Assembly: GCF_000222305.1 (NCBI RefSeq)
Contig: NC_015921.1
Span: 1 to 64,000 of the forward strand
Reading direction: 5' to 3'
Length of the DNA: 64,000 nucleotides
Origin: Borreliella bissettiae DN127
Lineage (GTDB): Bacteria > Spirochaetota > Spirochaetia > Borreliales > Borreliaceae
The position numbers and the translations under genes are program-made. The notes under the pieces were generated by a model. It made no database searches, was not told the DNA's origin, and saw nothing but the letters and a program-made list of their open reading frames with translations. This document shows, piece by piece, positions 29,552 through 38,173 of this stretch (its first letter is position 1; every line of letters begins with the position of its first letter).

Positions 29552-31024
29552 ATGAAAGAGGTTGACGAGAATTCAAATATTGAACTTTTTGAAGTTAAAT
29601 TAAAGCCAATTATAGGAATAGCGCCCAAGGTTTACGTATTTCTTACAACAATAATATTGCTTTTAAGTTTAATATCAATTTTAATAATTATACCTAAGTT
29701 TAAAAATCCAGGAGCATATTTAAAAATAAATTCCAATATTGCAAACACTTACATATATTTAAACGAAAAATATATCGGCAGAACTCCACTTAACAAATAT
29801 ATAAATGCCACTGAAGGAATTATTAGAGCAAAAAGGATGGGATTTAAAACCTACGAACAAAAGATAAAAATTCACAACAAATTTTTTGGAAACTACAGTT
29901 TGCAAATAAATTTAGAACTAGTTGATCCTGAAAAGATCATTAAACAAAGACAAAAAGAACTCTCTATAATGGTTAAAATAAAAAATCCTAATGAAAATAC
30001 AAAACTAATTCCCGTATTTTCATTAATATCTAGTGAGCTAAAAGAACATCCTAAATACATTAAAAATTTTCTAAAAAATTCCATACCTTACTTAAATTCA
30101 ATCGAAATGTTTAAAGATTTTCTAGATTCATATAAAGTCATATATTCAATAGACCAAAACAATAACAATCAAGAAGAAATATGGAACTCTTTGAAGACAA
30201 ATTTTGATTTAGAAAATAGAGCCATCTTTTGGTTTTTAGAAAATTTAGATAAAGATTTAAAAATGCTAACAAAAAATGAGCCTTGGGTTAAAACATTAGC
30301 CAAAACCCTAGACAATGAAAATATTCAATTAATTTCTAAAAATGAAAAAATCAATATAAAATTGCCTGGATTTAAAAAAATAAATTCAAATAAAATAGAA
30401 AAAATCCAAAATTATGAATTAGATTCATTAGATTTAAAAAATATTTCACTAAAATCTACCTATAGTATAAAAGAATTTCTTATTCAAGAACAAAATGTTA
30501 CAAAATACGAGTATCAAGATTTTTTAAAAGAAAATCCAAAATGGGCATTAAATAATAAAGAAAATTTAATTAAAGAACAACTTGTAGATGAAAATTATCT
30601 TAAAAATTTTCATCAAATAGGCTTAAATGAAGCTATCACAGGAATATCTTATTTCTCAGCAATAGAATACGCCAACTGGTACTCTAAAAAACTTCCTGAG
30701 GGATTTAAAGCAAGACTGCCTATATCACAAGAATGGGAATTATACCAAAAAGAACCAAACAAAAACCCATTAAATATTAATGAAATATCACAAAAAGTTG
30801 GATTTTGGAATTTAATGCAAAATTCATCTTTTAATGATATTGCAATATTCAAAAATGAAAAAAATTTTTATAACGAAAATTCGAATTTTCACTCATTGAT
30901 AACAGAAATTAGAACATACTCTCATCAAAATAATAATTTACTCAATCCATCAACTAAAGCTTCTTTTTTGAAAAATTGGAGTTCTCCAAATATTGGTTTT
31001 AGGTTGATTGTATCAAAGGAATAA
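29552..31024 (+). CDS. Membrane-anchored protein with PEGA and sulfatase-modifying-factor-like domains (BB0032)
   Basis: The 490-residue protein has a short cytosolic N terminus, one membrane helix (about 28-50, VFLTTIILLLSLISILIII), then a PEGA domain (about 57-110, with YIYLNEKYIGRTPLNKY). A helical linker follows, and then a C-terminal FGE/SUMF1-like domain (about 310-490). The last is recognised by VTKYEYQDFL, GISYFSAIEYANWYSKKLPEGFKARLP cut across 365-390, EWELY and the final NIGFRLIVS. No cysteine is present, so it cannot act like formylglycine-generating enzyme and probably binds ligand or cell wall. The ATG sits directly after a strong promoter. Confidence 0.75.
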   Translation: MKEVDENSNIELFEVKLKPIIGIAPKVYVFLTTIILLLSLISILIIIPKFKNPGAYLKINSNIANTYIYLNEKYIGRTPLNKYINATEGIIRAKRMGFKTYEQKIKIHNKFFGNYSLQINLELVDPEKIIKQRQKELSIMVKIKNPNENTKLIPVFSLISSELKEHPKYIKNFLKNSIPYLNSIEMFKDFLDSYKVIYSIDQNNNNQEEIWNSLKTNFDLENRAIFWFLENLDKDLKMLTKNEPWVKTLAKTLDNENIQLISKNEKINIKLPGFKKINSNKIEKIQNYELDSLDLKNISLKSTYSIKEFLIQEQNVTKYEYQDFLKENPKWALNNKENLIKEQLVDENYLKNFHQIGLNEAITGISYFSAIEYANWYSKKLPEGFKARLPISQEWELYQKEPNKNPLNINEISQKVGFWNLMQNSSFNDIAIFKNEKNFYNENSNFHSLITEIRTYSHQNNNLLNPSTKASFLKNWSSPNIGFRLIVSKE

Positions 31025-31037
31025 AAGGAATGGATTT

Positions 31038-31490
31038 TTGAACACAAACACTTTGATTCTTGAAAACAAAAAAGCGAAATTTAATTACTTTATTGAAGAA
31101 AAAATCAGTTGTGGAATAGTACTAAAAGGAACCGAGGTAAAATCAATAAAGGCAAAAAAATTATCATTTAACAATAGCTTTGCAAGCATAAAAAAAGAAG
31201 AATTGTGGCTTGAAAACTTGCATGTATCAAAATATAAAGAAGGAAATATCTTCAATCATGATGAATTAAGACCCAGAAAACTTTTAATCAAAAAAAAGGA
31301 ATTACAAAGGCTAAAAAATTTTAAAGAAAAAGAGGGATATACTTTAATTCCTATTAGTTTCTATTTAAAAAAATCATTAATCAAAGTAGAAGTTGGAATA
31401 TGTAAAGGAAAAAAATTGTATGACAAAAGAGAAATACTAAAACAAAAAAGCATAAAAAAAGATCTTAGTAGAGAAATAAAATATAAATAA
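31038..31490 (+). CDS. smpB: SsrA-binding protein
   Basis: SmpB binds tmRNA and brings it to stalled ribosomes. Family marks are ENKKAKFNYFIEEKISCGIVL cut as ENKKAKFNYF and GIVLKGTEVKSIKAKK, the LHVSKYK segment, GYTLIPIS and a Lys-rich tail (KSIKKDLSREIKYK). I choose the TTG at 31038, 10-15 nt after AAAGGAA, which gives the usual 150 residues. A longer reading from 31008 would overlap BB0032. Its partner ssrA lies at 46733-47091 in this window. Confidence 0.93.
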   Translation: MNTNTLILENKKAKFNYFIEEKISCGIVLKGTEVKSIKAKKLSFNNSFASIKKEELWLENLHVSKYKEGNIFNHDELRPRKLLIKKKELQRLKNFKEKEGYTLIPISFYLKKSLIKVEVGICKGKKLYDKREILKQKSIKKDLSREIKYK

Positions 31491-31507
31491 AAGCTCTTTT
31501 AATTATA

Positions 31508-31546
31508 ATGAGCAATCACAATAAAGAATTGCAATCACTCATTTTT
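31508..31546. terminator. Possible bidirectional terminator between smpB and p13
   Basis: ATGAG (31508-31512) and CTCAT (31538-31542) pair. The inner CAAT/ATTG also pair, separated by two mismatched CAATCA copies, and a TTTTT run follows. The stem is imperfect, so confidence is low. It sits in the only gap between these convergent genes. Confidence 0.35.
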
Positions 31547-31558
31547 ATAATAAATAAA

Positions 31559-32098
31559 TTAATAGCTTTTTTTGAAAGAAAGTTCAAACCCAAGAGCACT
31601 TGCTTGACTCATCGCAATATCAAAACTAGGCTCAAATCCTCCCAAAGCTATATTAAGACTATTTTTTAGCTTCCTATTATAACTATTAGCAAATGTAAAT
31701 GGAAGAATAATTTCTGTCAATCTTGTCACAGCCATAGTAACCACACCCGCTAACATAACTCCCTTACCCCAAGTCCATTGGAAAGCAGCTTTTTTAGCAT
31801 TATTATCAAGAGCTTTGATATCCAAATAAGCTCCCGCAAGTATAAGTCCTATACCAACCGCATCAAATCCAAGAATAAGAGAACCTCCAAGAATATCTCC
31901 TTGAGCAAAGGAGCCTATTCCAAACCCTAAGAAAAGGTTCAATAAAAATGGTACAATAGGATCTTGCTTGCTAGTTTCATAAACCAAAAGTTTTTCTCCA
32001 GCACTCATACCAAACGCATCACTTTTAGAATCATTAGCTTGAGCAAAGCTAGAAAAAGCACAAAAGGTTGCCAAAACAAAAATTAAAAATTTATTCAT
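31559..32098 (-). CDS. p13: Outer-membrane channel protein P13
   Basis: P13 is a small integral outer-membrane protein with reported channel activity, made with an N-terminal signal peptide and trimmed at its C terminus in B. burgdorferi. The signal peptide is residues 1 to ~19 (MNKFLIFVLATFCAFSSFA, cut before QAND). Several hydrophobic segments follow at about 50-75, 80-92 and 108-130. The final ~28 residues (after KLKNSLN) are the part reported to be removed. An AAGGGG ribosome site precedes the start. Confidence 0.9.
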   Translation of the reverse strand: MNKFLIFVLATFCAFSSFAQANDSKSDAFGMSAGEKLLVYETSKQDPIVPFLLNLFLGFGIGSFAQGDILGGSLILGFDAVGIGLILAGAYLDIKALDNNAKKAAFQWTWGKGVMLAGVVTMAVTRLTEIILPFTFANSYNRKLKNSLNIALGGFEPSFDIAMSQASALGFELSFKKSY

Positions 32099-32144
32099 AA
32101 AAAACCCCTTTATTAAAACTGGTACTATGGTAGCATATTAATGA

Positions 32145-32168
32145 AATTTAAAAAAGGTTTTTTAAATT
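32145..32168. repeat. AT palindrome at the parC end, upstream of p13
   Basis: AATTTAAAAAA (32145-32155), GG, and TTTTTTAAATT (32158-32168) are exact inverted arms that overlap the parC stop codon. On the minus strand it could be a weak terminator for parE-parC or an operator for p13, whose start is 47 bp further down. All pairs are A-T, so the hairpin would be weak. Confidence 0.5.
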
Positions 32169-34047
32169 ATTTAAATTTAACTTTTTTCAAATTGTTACTT
32201 GAAATTCGCTTCCCAATGGAGCTTCTTGATTTGACCATAAAATTATCAATTTCAATTCTTTTAACAATGTCTTTATTTGTCAAAAATTCTACAAATTTGG
32301 GACTCAATGAAAAATCGACAAATTCATCATTTTCGCCTAAAAATTCATAAACTTTATCTGTAATAAATTTATCTATTTTAAACCTTTTAACATAATAAAA
32401 ATTATCAAGCCTGTTAAGATAAATTATTGAAAATATTTGCTCTTTTGAATTATTTATATCATAAACTAAAGCACACACATTCTTTTTATCTATAAATATC
32501 TTATCTTCAATATTTTTAAGAACATAACTATTTTCTCTAAAAACCAATATTTTATCATAATAACTAGCATTCCCAATAAATTCACCATCAAAAAGGCTAG
32601 TTCCTACAAAACCTTCTGCCAAGTTTAAATAAACTTTCATATTCTTTGTAGCTATTTCTTTTACATTCTTTGATTTAATTAAAGAAATTTTAGTCTTTCT
32701 TTGATGCTCTTTAGAATACTTTGCAAGTAATAAATCAATAAAGTTTATTGAATACCCTCTTATTGAAGAAATATTGCTATTTATACTTTTTAATTCTTTA
32801 TTTAAAATTTTAATATCCTTGGAATTCTTATCAATATCAAAAAGACTTATTTTTCTAATTGGAATTTTAAGCAAATTTTCAACATCTTCTTTTAAAACTT
32901 CCCTTGAAAAAGATTCTTTGTACCTTAAAACCTCTGACAATATTATATTTACAATATTTTCTTCTTTAGAAATTGTTTCAAGAAGTTTATAAATCTTTTT
33001 TTCAATAAAAATTTGCTCTAGTGTTTTATAAAATATTTTTTCAAGAATCTTGTTTTTTTGCAATTCAAGTTCCATTTTTAAAACTTTTTGAAGATGCGCT
33101 GCATGAAACTTGATAAGATCTTTAATGGTATAAACAACGGGATATCTCTCACTAAGCAACAATAAATTAACAGAAATTGATATCTGACAATTTGTATAAT
33201 GATACAACTTTTCAATAACTTCACTTGCATAAACACCACGAGGCAAAGACAGCTCTATGGCAACATTTTCAGCAGTAAAGTCATTAATGCTTGAAACTTT
33301 AATATAATTTTTTCTAATTGCTCTCTCAATCGAAGATATCAAACTCTCAGTAGTCTCACCAAAAGGCAATTCCCTTATTACAATTGTTTTTTCATCTACG
33401 GTTTCAATTTTAGCTCTAACTAAAACTTTACCGTTACCATCAGCATATTCATTAACATCAACTATTCCTCCCGTTGGAAAATCAGGATAAATATCGTAAC
33501 TCTCTCCAAGAAGCTCGCTCTTTACTGCATTTAAAATCTCATTAAAATTATGAGGCAATATTTTAGCTGCCATTCCAACAGCAATCCCCTCACTTCCCTG
33601 AATTAAAATAACAGGGATTTTGGCAGGATAAAGCAAAGGTTCATTATTTCTTCCATCATAAGAAGATTCATAAATTGTTATCTCTTTGCTGTAAAGAACA
33701 TCAAAAGCCAAAGGGGTTAATCTACACTCAATATATCTAGAAGCAGAAGCGGGATCCCCCGTAAATAAATTTCCAAAATTGCCCTGCTTTTCAATAAATA
33801 AATCCTTGTTAGCAATATTAACAAGAGATTCATAAATTGATGTATCGCCATGAGGATGGTATTTCATTGTATTACCAACAACATTTGCAACTTTATGAAA
33901 GTTGCCATCGTGCATTTCAAAAAGAGAATGTATAATTCTCCTTTGAACTGGTTTAAACCCATCAACAACACTAGCAATAGCACGATCTTTAATAACATAA
34001 GATGAATATTGCAAAAAATTATCTTTAAGTACAGTTCTAATATCCAT
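32167..34047 (-). CDS. parC: DNA topoisomerase IV subunit A
   Basis: ParC cuts and rejoins DNA to decatenate daughter chromosomes. The 626-residue protein has the winged-helix/tower core with VVGNTMKYHPHGD, QGNFGNLFTGDPASASRYIE split at 95-113, and the catalytic Tyr in SRYIECRLTPLA (about 112). The C-terminal beta-propeller is short (about 475-626) compared with GyrA, favouring topoisomerase IV. Its ATG shares one base with the parE stop (TAATG). Confidence 0.93.
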   Translation of the reverse strand: MDIRTVLKDNFLQYSSYVIKDRAIASVVDGFKPVQRRIIHSLFEMHDGNFHKVANVVGNTMKYHPHGDTSIYESLVNIANKDLFIEKQGNFGNLFTGDPASASRYIECRLTPLAFDVLYSKEITIYESSYDGRNNEPLLYPAKIPVILIQGSEGIAVGMAAKILPHNFNEILNAVKSELLGESYDIYPDFPTGGIVDVNEYADGNGKVLVRAKIETVDEKTIVIRELPFGETTESLISSIERAIRKNYIKVSSINDFTAENVAIELSLPRGVYASEVIEKLYHYTNCQISISVNLLLLSERYPVVYTIKDLIKFHAAHLQKVLKMELELQKNKILEKIFYKTLEQIFIEKKIYKLLETISKEENIVNIILSEVLRYKESFSREVLKEDVENLLKIPIRKISLFDIDKNSKDIKILNKELKSINSNISSIRGYSINFIDLLLAKYSKEHQRKTKISLIKSKNVKEIATKNMKVYLNLAEGFVGTSLFDGEFIGNASYYDKILVFRENSYVLKNIEDKIFIDKKNVCALVYDINNSKEQIFSIIYLNRLDNFYYVKRFKIDKFITDKVYEFLGENDEFVDFSLSPKFVEFLTNKDIVKRIEIDNFMVKSRSSIGKRISSNNLKKVKFK

Positions 34048-35846
34048 TAAATCAAATTCTCCATAATAAAATTCCGCCTCTCAGGGGTATTTTGGCCCAT
34101 ATAAAAACCCAATTTCTCTTTTATTTCTCTAATATTAAAAAGGTCCACCTTTGTAAGCTTAATGCTATTAATATCAATAAAACCTTTAAATTCATTTGGA
34201 GAAATTTCACCAAGGCCTTTAAACCTTGTTACTTCACATCCCCCTTTAAGCTCTAGAATAGCTTTTTGCTTTTCTTCCTCAGAATAACAATAAATCGTGA
34301 TTTTTTTGTTCCTAACCCTAAAAAGAGGAGTTTCTAAAATATACATATGCCCATTTAAAATTAAATCCTCAAAAAAAGTCAAGAAAAAAGTTAACAACAA
34401 ATTTCTAATATGAAATCCATCAAAATCTGCATCGGTTGCTATTACAACCTTATTGTACCTTAAATTTTCAATTGATTCTTCAATGCCAAGAGCTACCATC
34501 ATATTATAAAGCTCTTCATTTTTGTATATTTCAGATTTATTCTTTTCAAACATATTTTGAGGTTTGCCCCTAAGAGAAAATATGGCCTGAGTATAAACAT
34601 CTCTGCAAGACACCATTGAGCCTGTTGCAGAGTCCCCTTCTGTTAAAAAGATCATGGTTTGTTCTGACTGCTTGCTGCTGTCATTAAAATGAAATTTACA
34701 ATCCTTAAGTTTAGGAATTTTAAAAGATATTTTTTTTGCTCTTTCTCTTGCCTCTTTTCTTACACTACTTAATTCTTTTCTGAGTCGCTCATTATCAACT
34801 ACTTTTTTCTCAATCAATTTTGCAAGTATTTTATCTTTATATAAAATTTCAGAAATTATCTTCTGCACTTCCTTTGCAACATTGCCTCTAGTTTCAATAT
34901 TTCCAAGCTTATTCTTAGTTTGACTTTCAAATATTGGATCTTTAATTTTAACAGAAAGAGTTGCAACAAGCCCTTCCCTAATATCCGTTGAAGAATATGT
35001 TTTTTTAAGAAAATCGTTAATAGCCCTTACAAAACCTTCTCTAAAACCAGTCTGATGGGTGCCTCCATCGTTGGTATATTGCCCATTAACAAATGAAAAA
35101 TAAGTCTCTCCATAATTATTTGTATGAGAAAAAGCAAATTCTAAAGTTTTACTAGAATAATAAACAATATCATAAAGCAAATCATCACTTTTAATTTCTG
35201 AATTCAAAAAATCTAAAAGACCATTCTTAGATTCAAAAATTTGATCATTATAGTTTATTATAAGTCCCTTATTCAAACAAGCATAATGGAAAAATCTCCT
35301 CTTGAGAAAATCTTCACTATAAGAATATTTTCCAAATATTTCTGAATCTGCTAAAAACTCAACATAAGTACCATCTTTATCAGAAGATTTTATTTCTCTA
35401 GATTCCAATAATTTTCCCTTAGAAAACAAAGCTTCAAAAGATTTGCCATTTCTTGTTGATCTTACTAAAAATTTTGAACTTAGGGCATTAACTGCCTTAG
35501 TTCCAACCCCATTAAGCCCTACAGAAAATTGAAAAACATCATCATTATACTTAGCTCCAGTGTTAATAACTGAAACACTCTCAATAACTTTTCCAAGAGG
35601 AATTCCTCTCCCATAATCCCTAATAGAAATAAGATTATCTTCTTTTTTTATAAAAATTTCATTTCCATAACCCATAATAAACTCATCAATTGAATTGTCT
35701 ATTATCTCTTTAATTAAAACATAAATACCATCATCAATATTAGAGCCATCTCCCAAGCGTCCAATATACATACCAGATCTTAATCTAATATGTTCAAGAG
35801 AAGATAGAGTAATTATTTTACTTTCATCATAATTTTGAGTCTTCAT
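34047..35846 (-). CDS. parE: DNA topoisomerase IV subunit B
   Basis: ParE is the ATPase subunit. GHKL motifs are IIDNSIDEF (about 48-56) and RDYGRGIPLGK, and GVNGVGTKAVNAL-type sequence appears as GLNGVGTKAVNALSS. The Toprim domain has TEGDSATGS (about 405-413) and DADFDGFHIR. At 599 residues it is a normal ParE. A GyrB gene would lie elsewhere. It is fourth in the BB0039-BB0038-plsC-parE-parC run, 27 bp after plsC. Confidence 0.93.
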   Translation of the reverse strand: MKTQNYDESKIITLSSLEHIRLRSGMYIGRLGDGSNIDDGIYVLIKEIIDNSIDEFIMGYGNEIFIKKEDNLISIRDYGRGIPLGKVIESVSVINTGAKYNDDVFQFSVGLNGVGTKAVNALSSKFLVRSTRNGKSFEALFSKGKLLESREIKSSDKDGTYVEFLADSEIFGKYSYSEDFLKRRFFHYACLNKGLIINYNDQIFESKNGLLDFLNSEIKSDDLLYDIVYYSSKTLEFAFSHTNNYGETYFSFVNGQYTNDGGTHQTGFREGFVRAINDFLKKTYSSTDIREGLVATLSVKIKDPIFESQTKNKLGNIETRGNVAKEVQKIISEILYKDKILAKLIEKKVVDNERLRKELSSVRKEARERAKKISFKIPKLKDCKFHFNDSSKQSEQTMIFLTEGDSATGSMVSCRDVYTQAIFSLRGKPQNMFEKNKSEIYKNEELYNMMVALGIEESIENLRYNKVVIATDADFDGFHIRNLLLTFFLTFFEDLILNGHMYILETPLFRVRNKKITIYCYSEEEKQKAILELKGGCEVTRFKGLGEISPNEFKGFIDINSIKLTKVDLFNIREIKEKLGFYMGQNTPERRNFIMENLI

Positions 35847-35873
35847 CTAAATCCTTGCTTTATAAATTAAATT

Positions 35874-36623
35874 TTAATGGTTTAAAGCTTTTTTAATAGT
35901 TTCAAGCTTTTTAACTATTTGATCTCTAATAATACTAGCGAGGTTCTCTTTTTCATATTCATTTAATTTTAAAATATCTATCAAAGGATGGACATGAATA
36001 TAAACAGATAGTCCAGAATTAAAAATAATATTTTTAATAAAAAAGTTATTAGTATTATAAAGAGTAACAGGAAGAATTGATGTTCCTGTCTTTAATGCCA
36101 TCTTAATTGCACCTTTTTTAAAAACCTTAGTATCCCCCCCCCTATTTCTAGTGCCTTCAGGGAAAATTCCAATAGATCTGCCTTCTCTCATAAACTTTAT
36201 TGCCTTAGCCTCAGCAGCAGCAGCAGATCTTATGCTCTTTCTATTAACAAAAATAACACCCATAACAATTAAAACAATATTCACAAAAGGAATCCTAAGC
36301 AAAGAATGTTTTGCCAATATTACAAATGGACAGGCAAAAGTGCAAATAAAAATTAAAGGATCCATAGCCGCAATATGATTTCCCATTATTACTAAATTGC
36401 TTTTTTTAGGAATATTCTCAGATCCCGTAACAATAATTTTAATTCCAGCAAGCCATAAACCAATCTTAATGCAAGCCCGCATCATAATGAAACTAAGTCT
36501 AACAACATAACGCTCAAGTAGAAAAATTTTACAAACCAAGTAAACAGGAAATAAAAAAAAAATTAAAATCAAGAAAAACAATAAAACATTAAAATAAGTT
36601 ATAATACTTCTCAATATTTTCAT
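35874..36623 (-). CDS. plsC: 1-acyl-sn-glycerol-3-phosphate acyltransferase
   Basis: PlsC adds the second acyl chain to make phosphatidic acid at the inner membrane. The 249-residue protein has an N-terminal membrane helix (about 7-33), the catalytic NHIAAMD (NHxxxxD) near 82-88, and the substrate block FPEGTRNRGG near 154-163. A run of nine G (minus strand) encodes the last residues of this block; a slip there would shift the frame. An Ala4 run (from GCA repeats) lies near 135. It is 8 bp after BB0038. Confidence 0.93.
   Translation of the reverse strand: MKILRSIITYFNVLLFFLILIFFLFPVYLVCKIFLLERYVVRLSFIMMRACIKIGLWLAGIKIIVTGSENIPKKSNLVIMGNHIAAMDPLIFICTFACPFVILAKHSLLRIPFVNIVLIVMGVIFVNRKSIRSAAAAEAKAIKFMREGRSIGIFPEGTRNRGGDTKVFKKGAIKMALKTGTSILPVTLYNTNNFFIKNIIFNSGLSVYIHVHPLIDILKLNEYEKENLASIIRDQIVKKLETIKKALNH
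36134..36142 (-). repeat. Homopolymer of nine G (minus strand) within plsC
   Basis: Nine consecutive C on the plus strand read as AGG GGG GGG GAT in plsC, coding R-G-G-D after the FPEGTRN motif. Long G tracts are rare in so AT-rich a genome and are prone to slipped-strand replication. Confidence 0.8.
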
Positions 36624-36631
36624 AAAAACTA

Positions 36632-38170
36632 TTATCCTATTTTTTCTATTCGTTCAAGCTTTAATTTTTGCCCTTTAACTAAGCTTACATCATCTTTTAA
36701 AATTTTAATAGGATTTAAAATGATTGTAGAAAATTTCTGCTTTTGAACAACTCTTTCGCTATGCTCAAGAAAAAAAGATTCAATAAGCTTGTAACTACCC
36801 ATGTCAATCTCATATTCAAGAACAAAATTATTTTTTAAAGGGAAAATATTAAAAATACCATAATAAATTTTATTCTCATCAATATAAGTTAAATGGGGAT
36901 AAGAAAAGTCGTAAATTTTGTCCTTATACACATAATTCCCACTAGGAATAAAATAAATATCATTGGCCTTTTTTTTAACATTTAAGACATTCTCATCAAA
37001 TCTCTTAAATGCTCCCGAAAATCCACTATTATCATAAGAATTTGTACTAGTGTCAATTTTGATTTCAATGTTTTCTTTATCTACAATTTTTATCCAAAAG
37101 TTGTAAACTATCAAATCCGAAAAAAGGGACTTTGCACTAACATTAAGCGTGTTGTAAGCGGGTTTTGAAATATATTCAATCTTTGCAACTTCTTGAGAAT
37201 TTTTTCTAAAAAGATTAATCTCACTTGATTGTCTTTCAAAAGACAAAAATAAAACTTTTTCAATATCTCTACCGTGCTTTTTATTATAATCATGAACATC
37301 ATACCAAACCCCATGCAAAAATCTATAAACTTCATCTTTGCTTAAATTTTTTAAAGTTTTATAAATATTATTATCAATTTTACCAACTTTTTCACTCACA
37401 GAAGAAAGATAATACTTGCCCTGAGTATGAGAATATTCATATTTTTCAATCTTGCTGATTATTAAATCTTCCCCCACTTTTTCATACTTTTCTAAAGAAA
37501 TAGGATAGCTTTCTCTTGATTTGTTTTCTTCATAAGCCGAAGATCTTGCATACTTATTGATAAGAACAGTGCCATTAACTTTGTCAAAAAAGATAGGCCT
37601 ATAAGAAGAGACATCATTTAAAACAGATTTTTGAAAAACATACAAAACAGATTTATCTTTTAAAAATCCCTGAACAACTATATTAAAATCATAATCGCCT
37701 GTAATATCTTCAAGATACATGTTATAAGAATTTTTTGGATCAATATCTATTTGAGTTTTAAAAAGAATCGTTCCAACTTTAACTTTAGGATCAAAGCCAA
37801 TAATAAACAAATATGCATTAAGATTTGAAAAATTTTGAGCTAAAACTACCTGTTCAAAATACACATCTAAATTTAAATTTTCCTGCTGAACTGCAAGAAT
37901 CTTATAACCTTTTAAATCTATAATATCTCCAAAAAAATCTTCCATTTTATTAACTTCTAAAGCATTAGAATTTGGATTGTCGACTTTAGAAGAAGATTTT
38001 ACATCTTTGTTAAAAACAATAAAATCTTTACTTACCTTAGAACAAGCAAAAAATGCAAAAAAAAAGAATAAAAACAAAAATTGATAAAAATAATTATAAA
38101 ACCGAATTAACGCTTTATCTTTAATCAGAGCAATTACACTAACAACCAAAACCTTTGTCATAATATTCAT
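36632..38170 (-). CDS. Putative lipoprotein of unknown function (BB0038)
   Basis: The 512-residue protein has a long N terminus with a Phe-rich hydrophobic segment (about 27-43) ending AFFACS, a possible lipobox with the Cys near 44. This is preceded by another hydrophobic stretch at 5-15, so the true start may be downstream. The rest is beta-rich with many Y-D-F, K-V-G and N-x-Y turns and no family I recognise. It lies 3 bp after the PpiC-like gene BB0039 and 8 bp before plsC. Envelope location is likely; function is unknown. Confidence 0.6.
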   Translation of the reverse strand: MNIMTKVLVVSVIALIKDKALIRFYNYFYQFLFLFFFFAFFACSKVSKDFIVFNKDVKSSSKVDNPNSNALEVNKMEDFFGDIIDLKGYKILAVQQENLNLDVYFEQVVLAQNFSNLNAYLFIIGFDPKVKVGTILFKTQIDIDPKNSYNMYLEDITGDYDFNIVVQGFLKDKSVLYVFQKSVLNDVSSYRPIFFDKVNGTVLINKYARSSAYEENKSRESYPISLEKYEKVGEDLIISKIEKYEYSHTQGKYYLSSVSEKVGKIDNNIYKTLKNLSKDEVYRFLHGVWYDVHDYNKKHGRDIEKVLFLSFERQSSEINLFRKNSQEVAKIEYISKPAYNTLNVSAKSLFSDLIVYNFWIKIVDKENIEIKIDTSTNSYDNSGFSGAFKRFDENVLNVKKKANDIYFIPSGNYVYKDKIYDFSYPHLTYIDENKIYYGIFNIFPLKNNFVLEYEIDMGSYKLIESFFLEHSERVVQKQKFSTIILNPIKILKDDVSLVKGQKLKLERIEKIG

Positions 38171-38173
38171 TTC

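Noticed and set aside
36200-36230. GCA trinucleotide repeat in plsC as a variable microsatellite
   Set aside because: Only about four perfect units, and length change would keep frame; unlikely to matter compared with the G9 tract.
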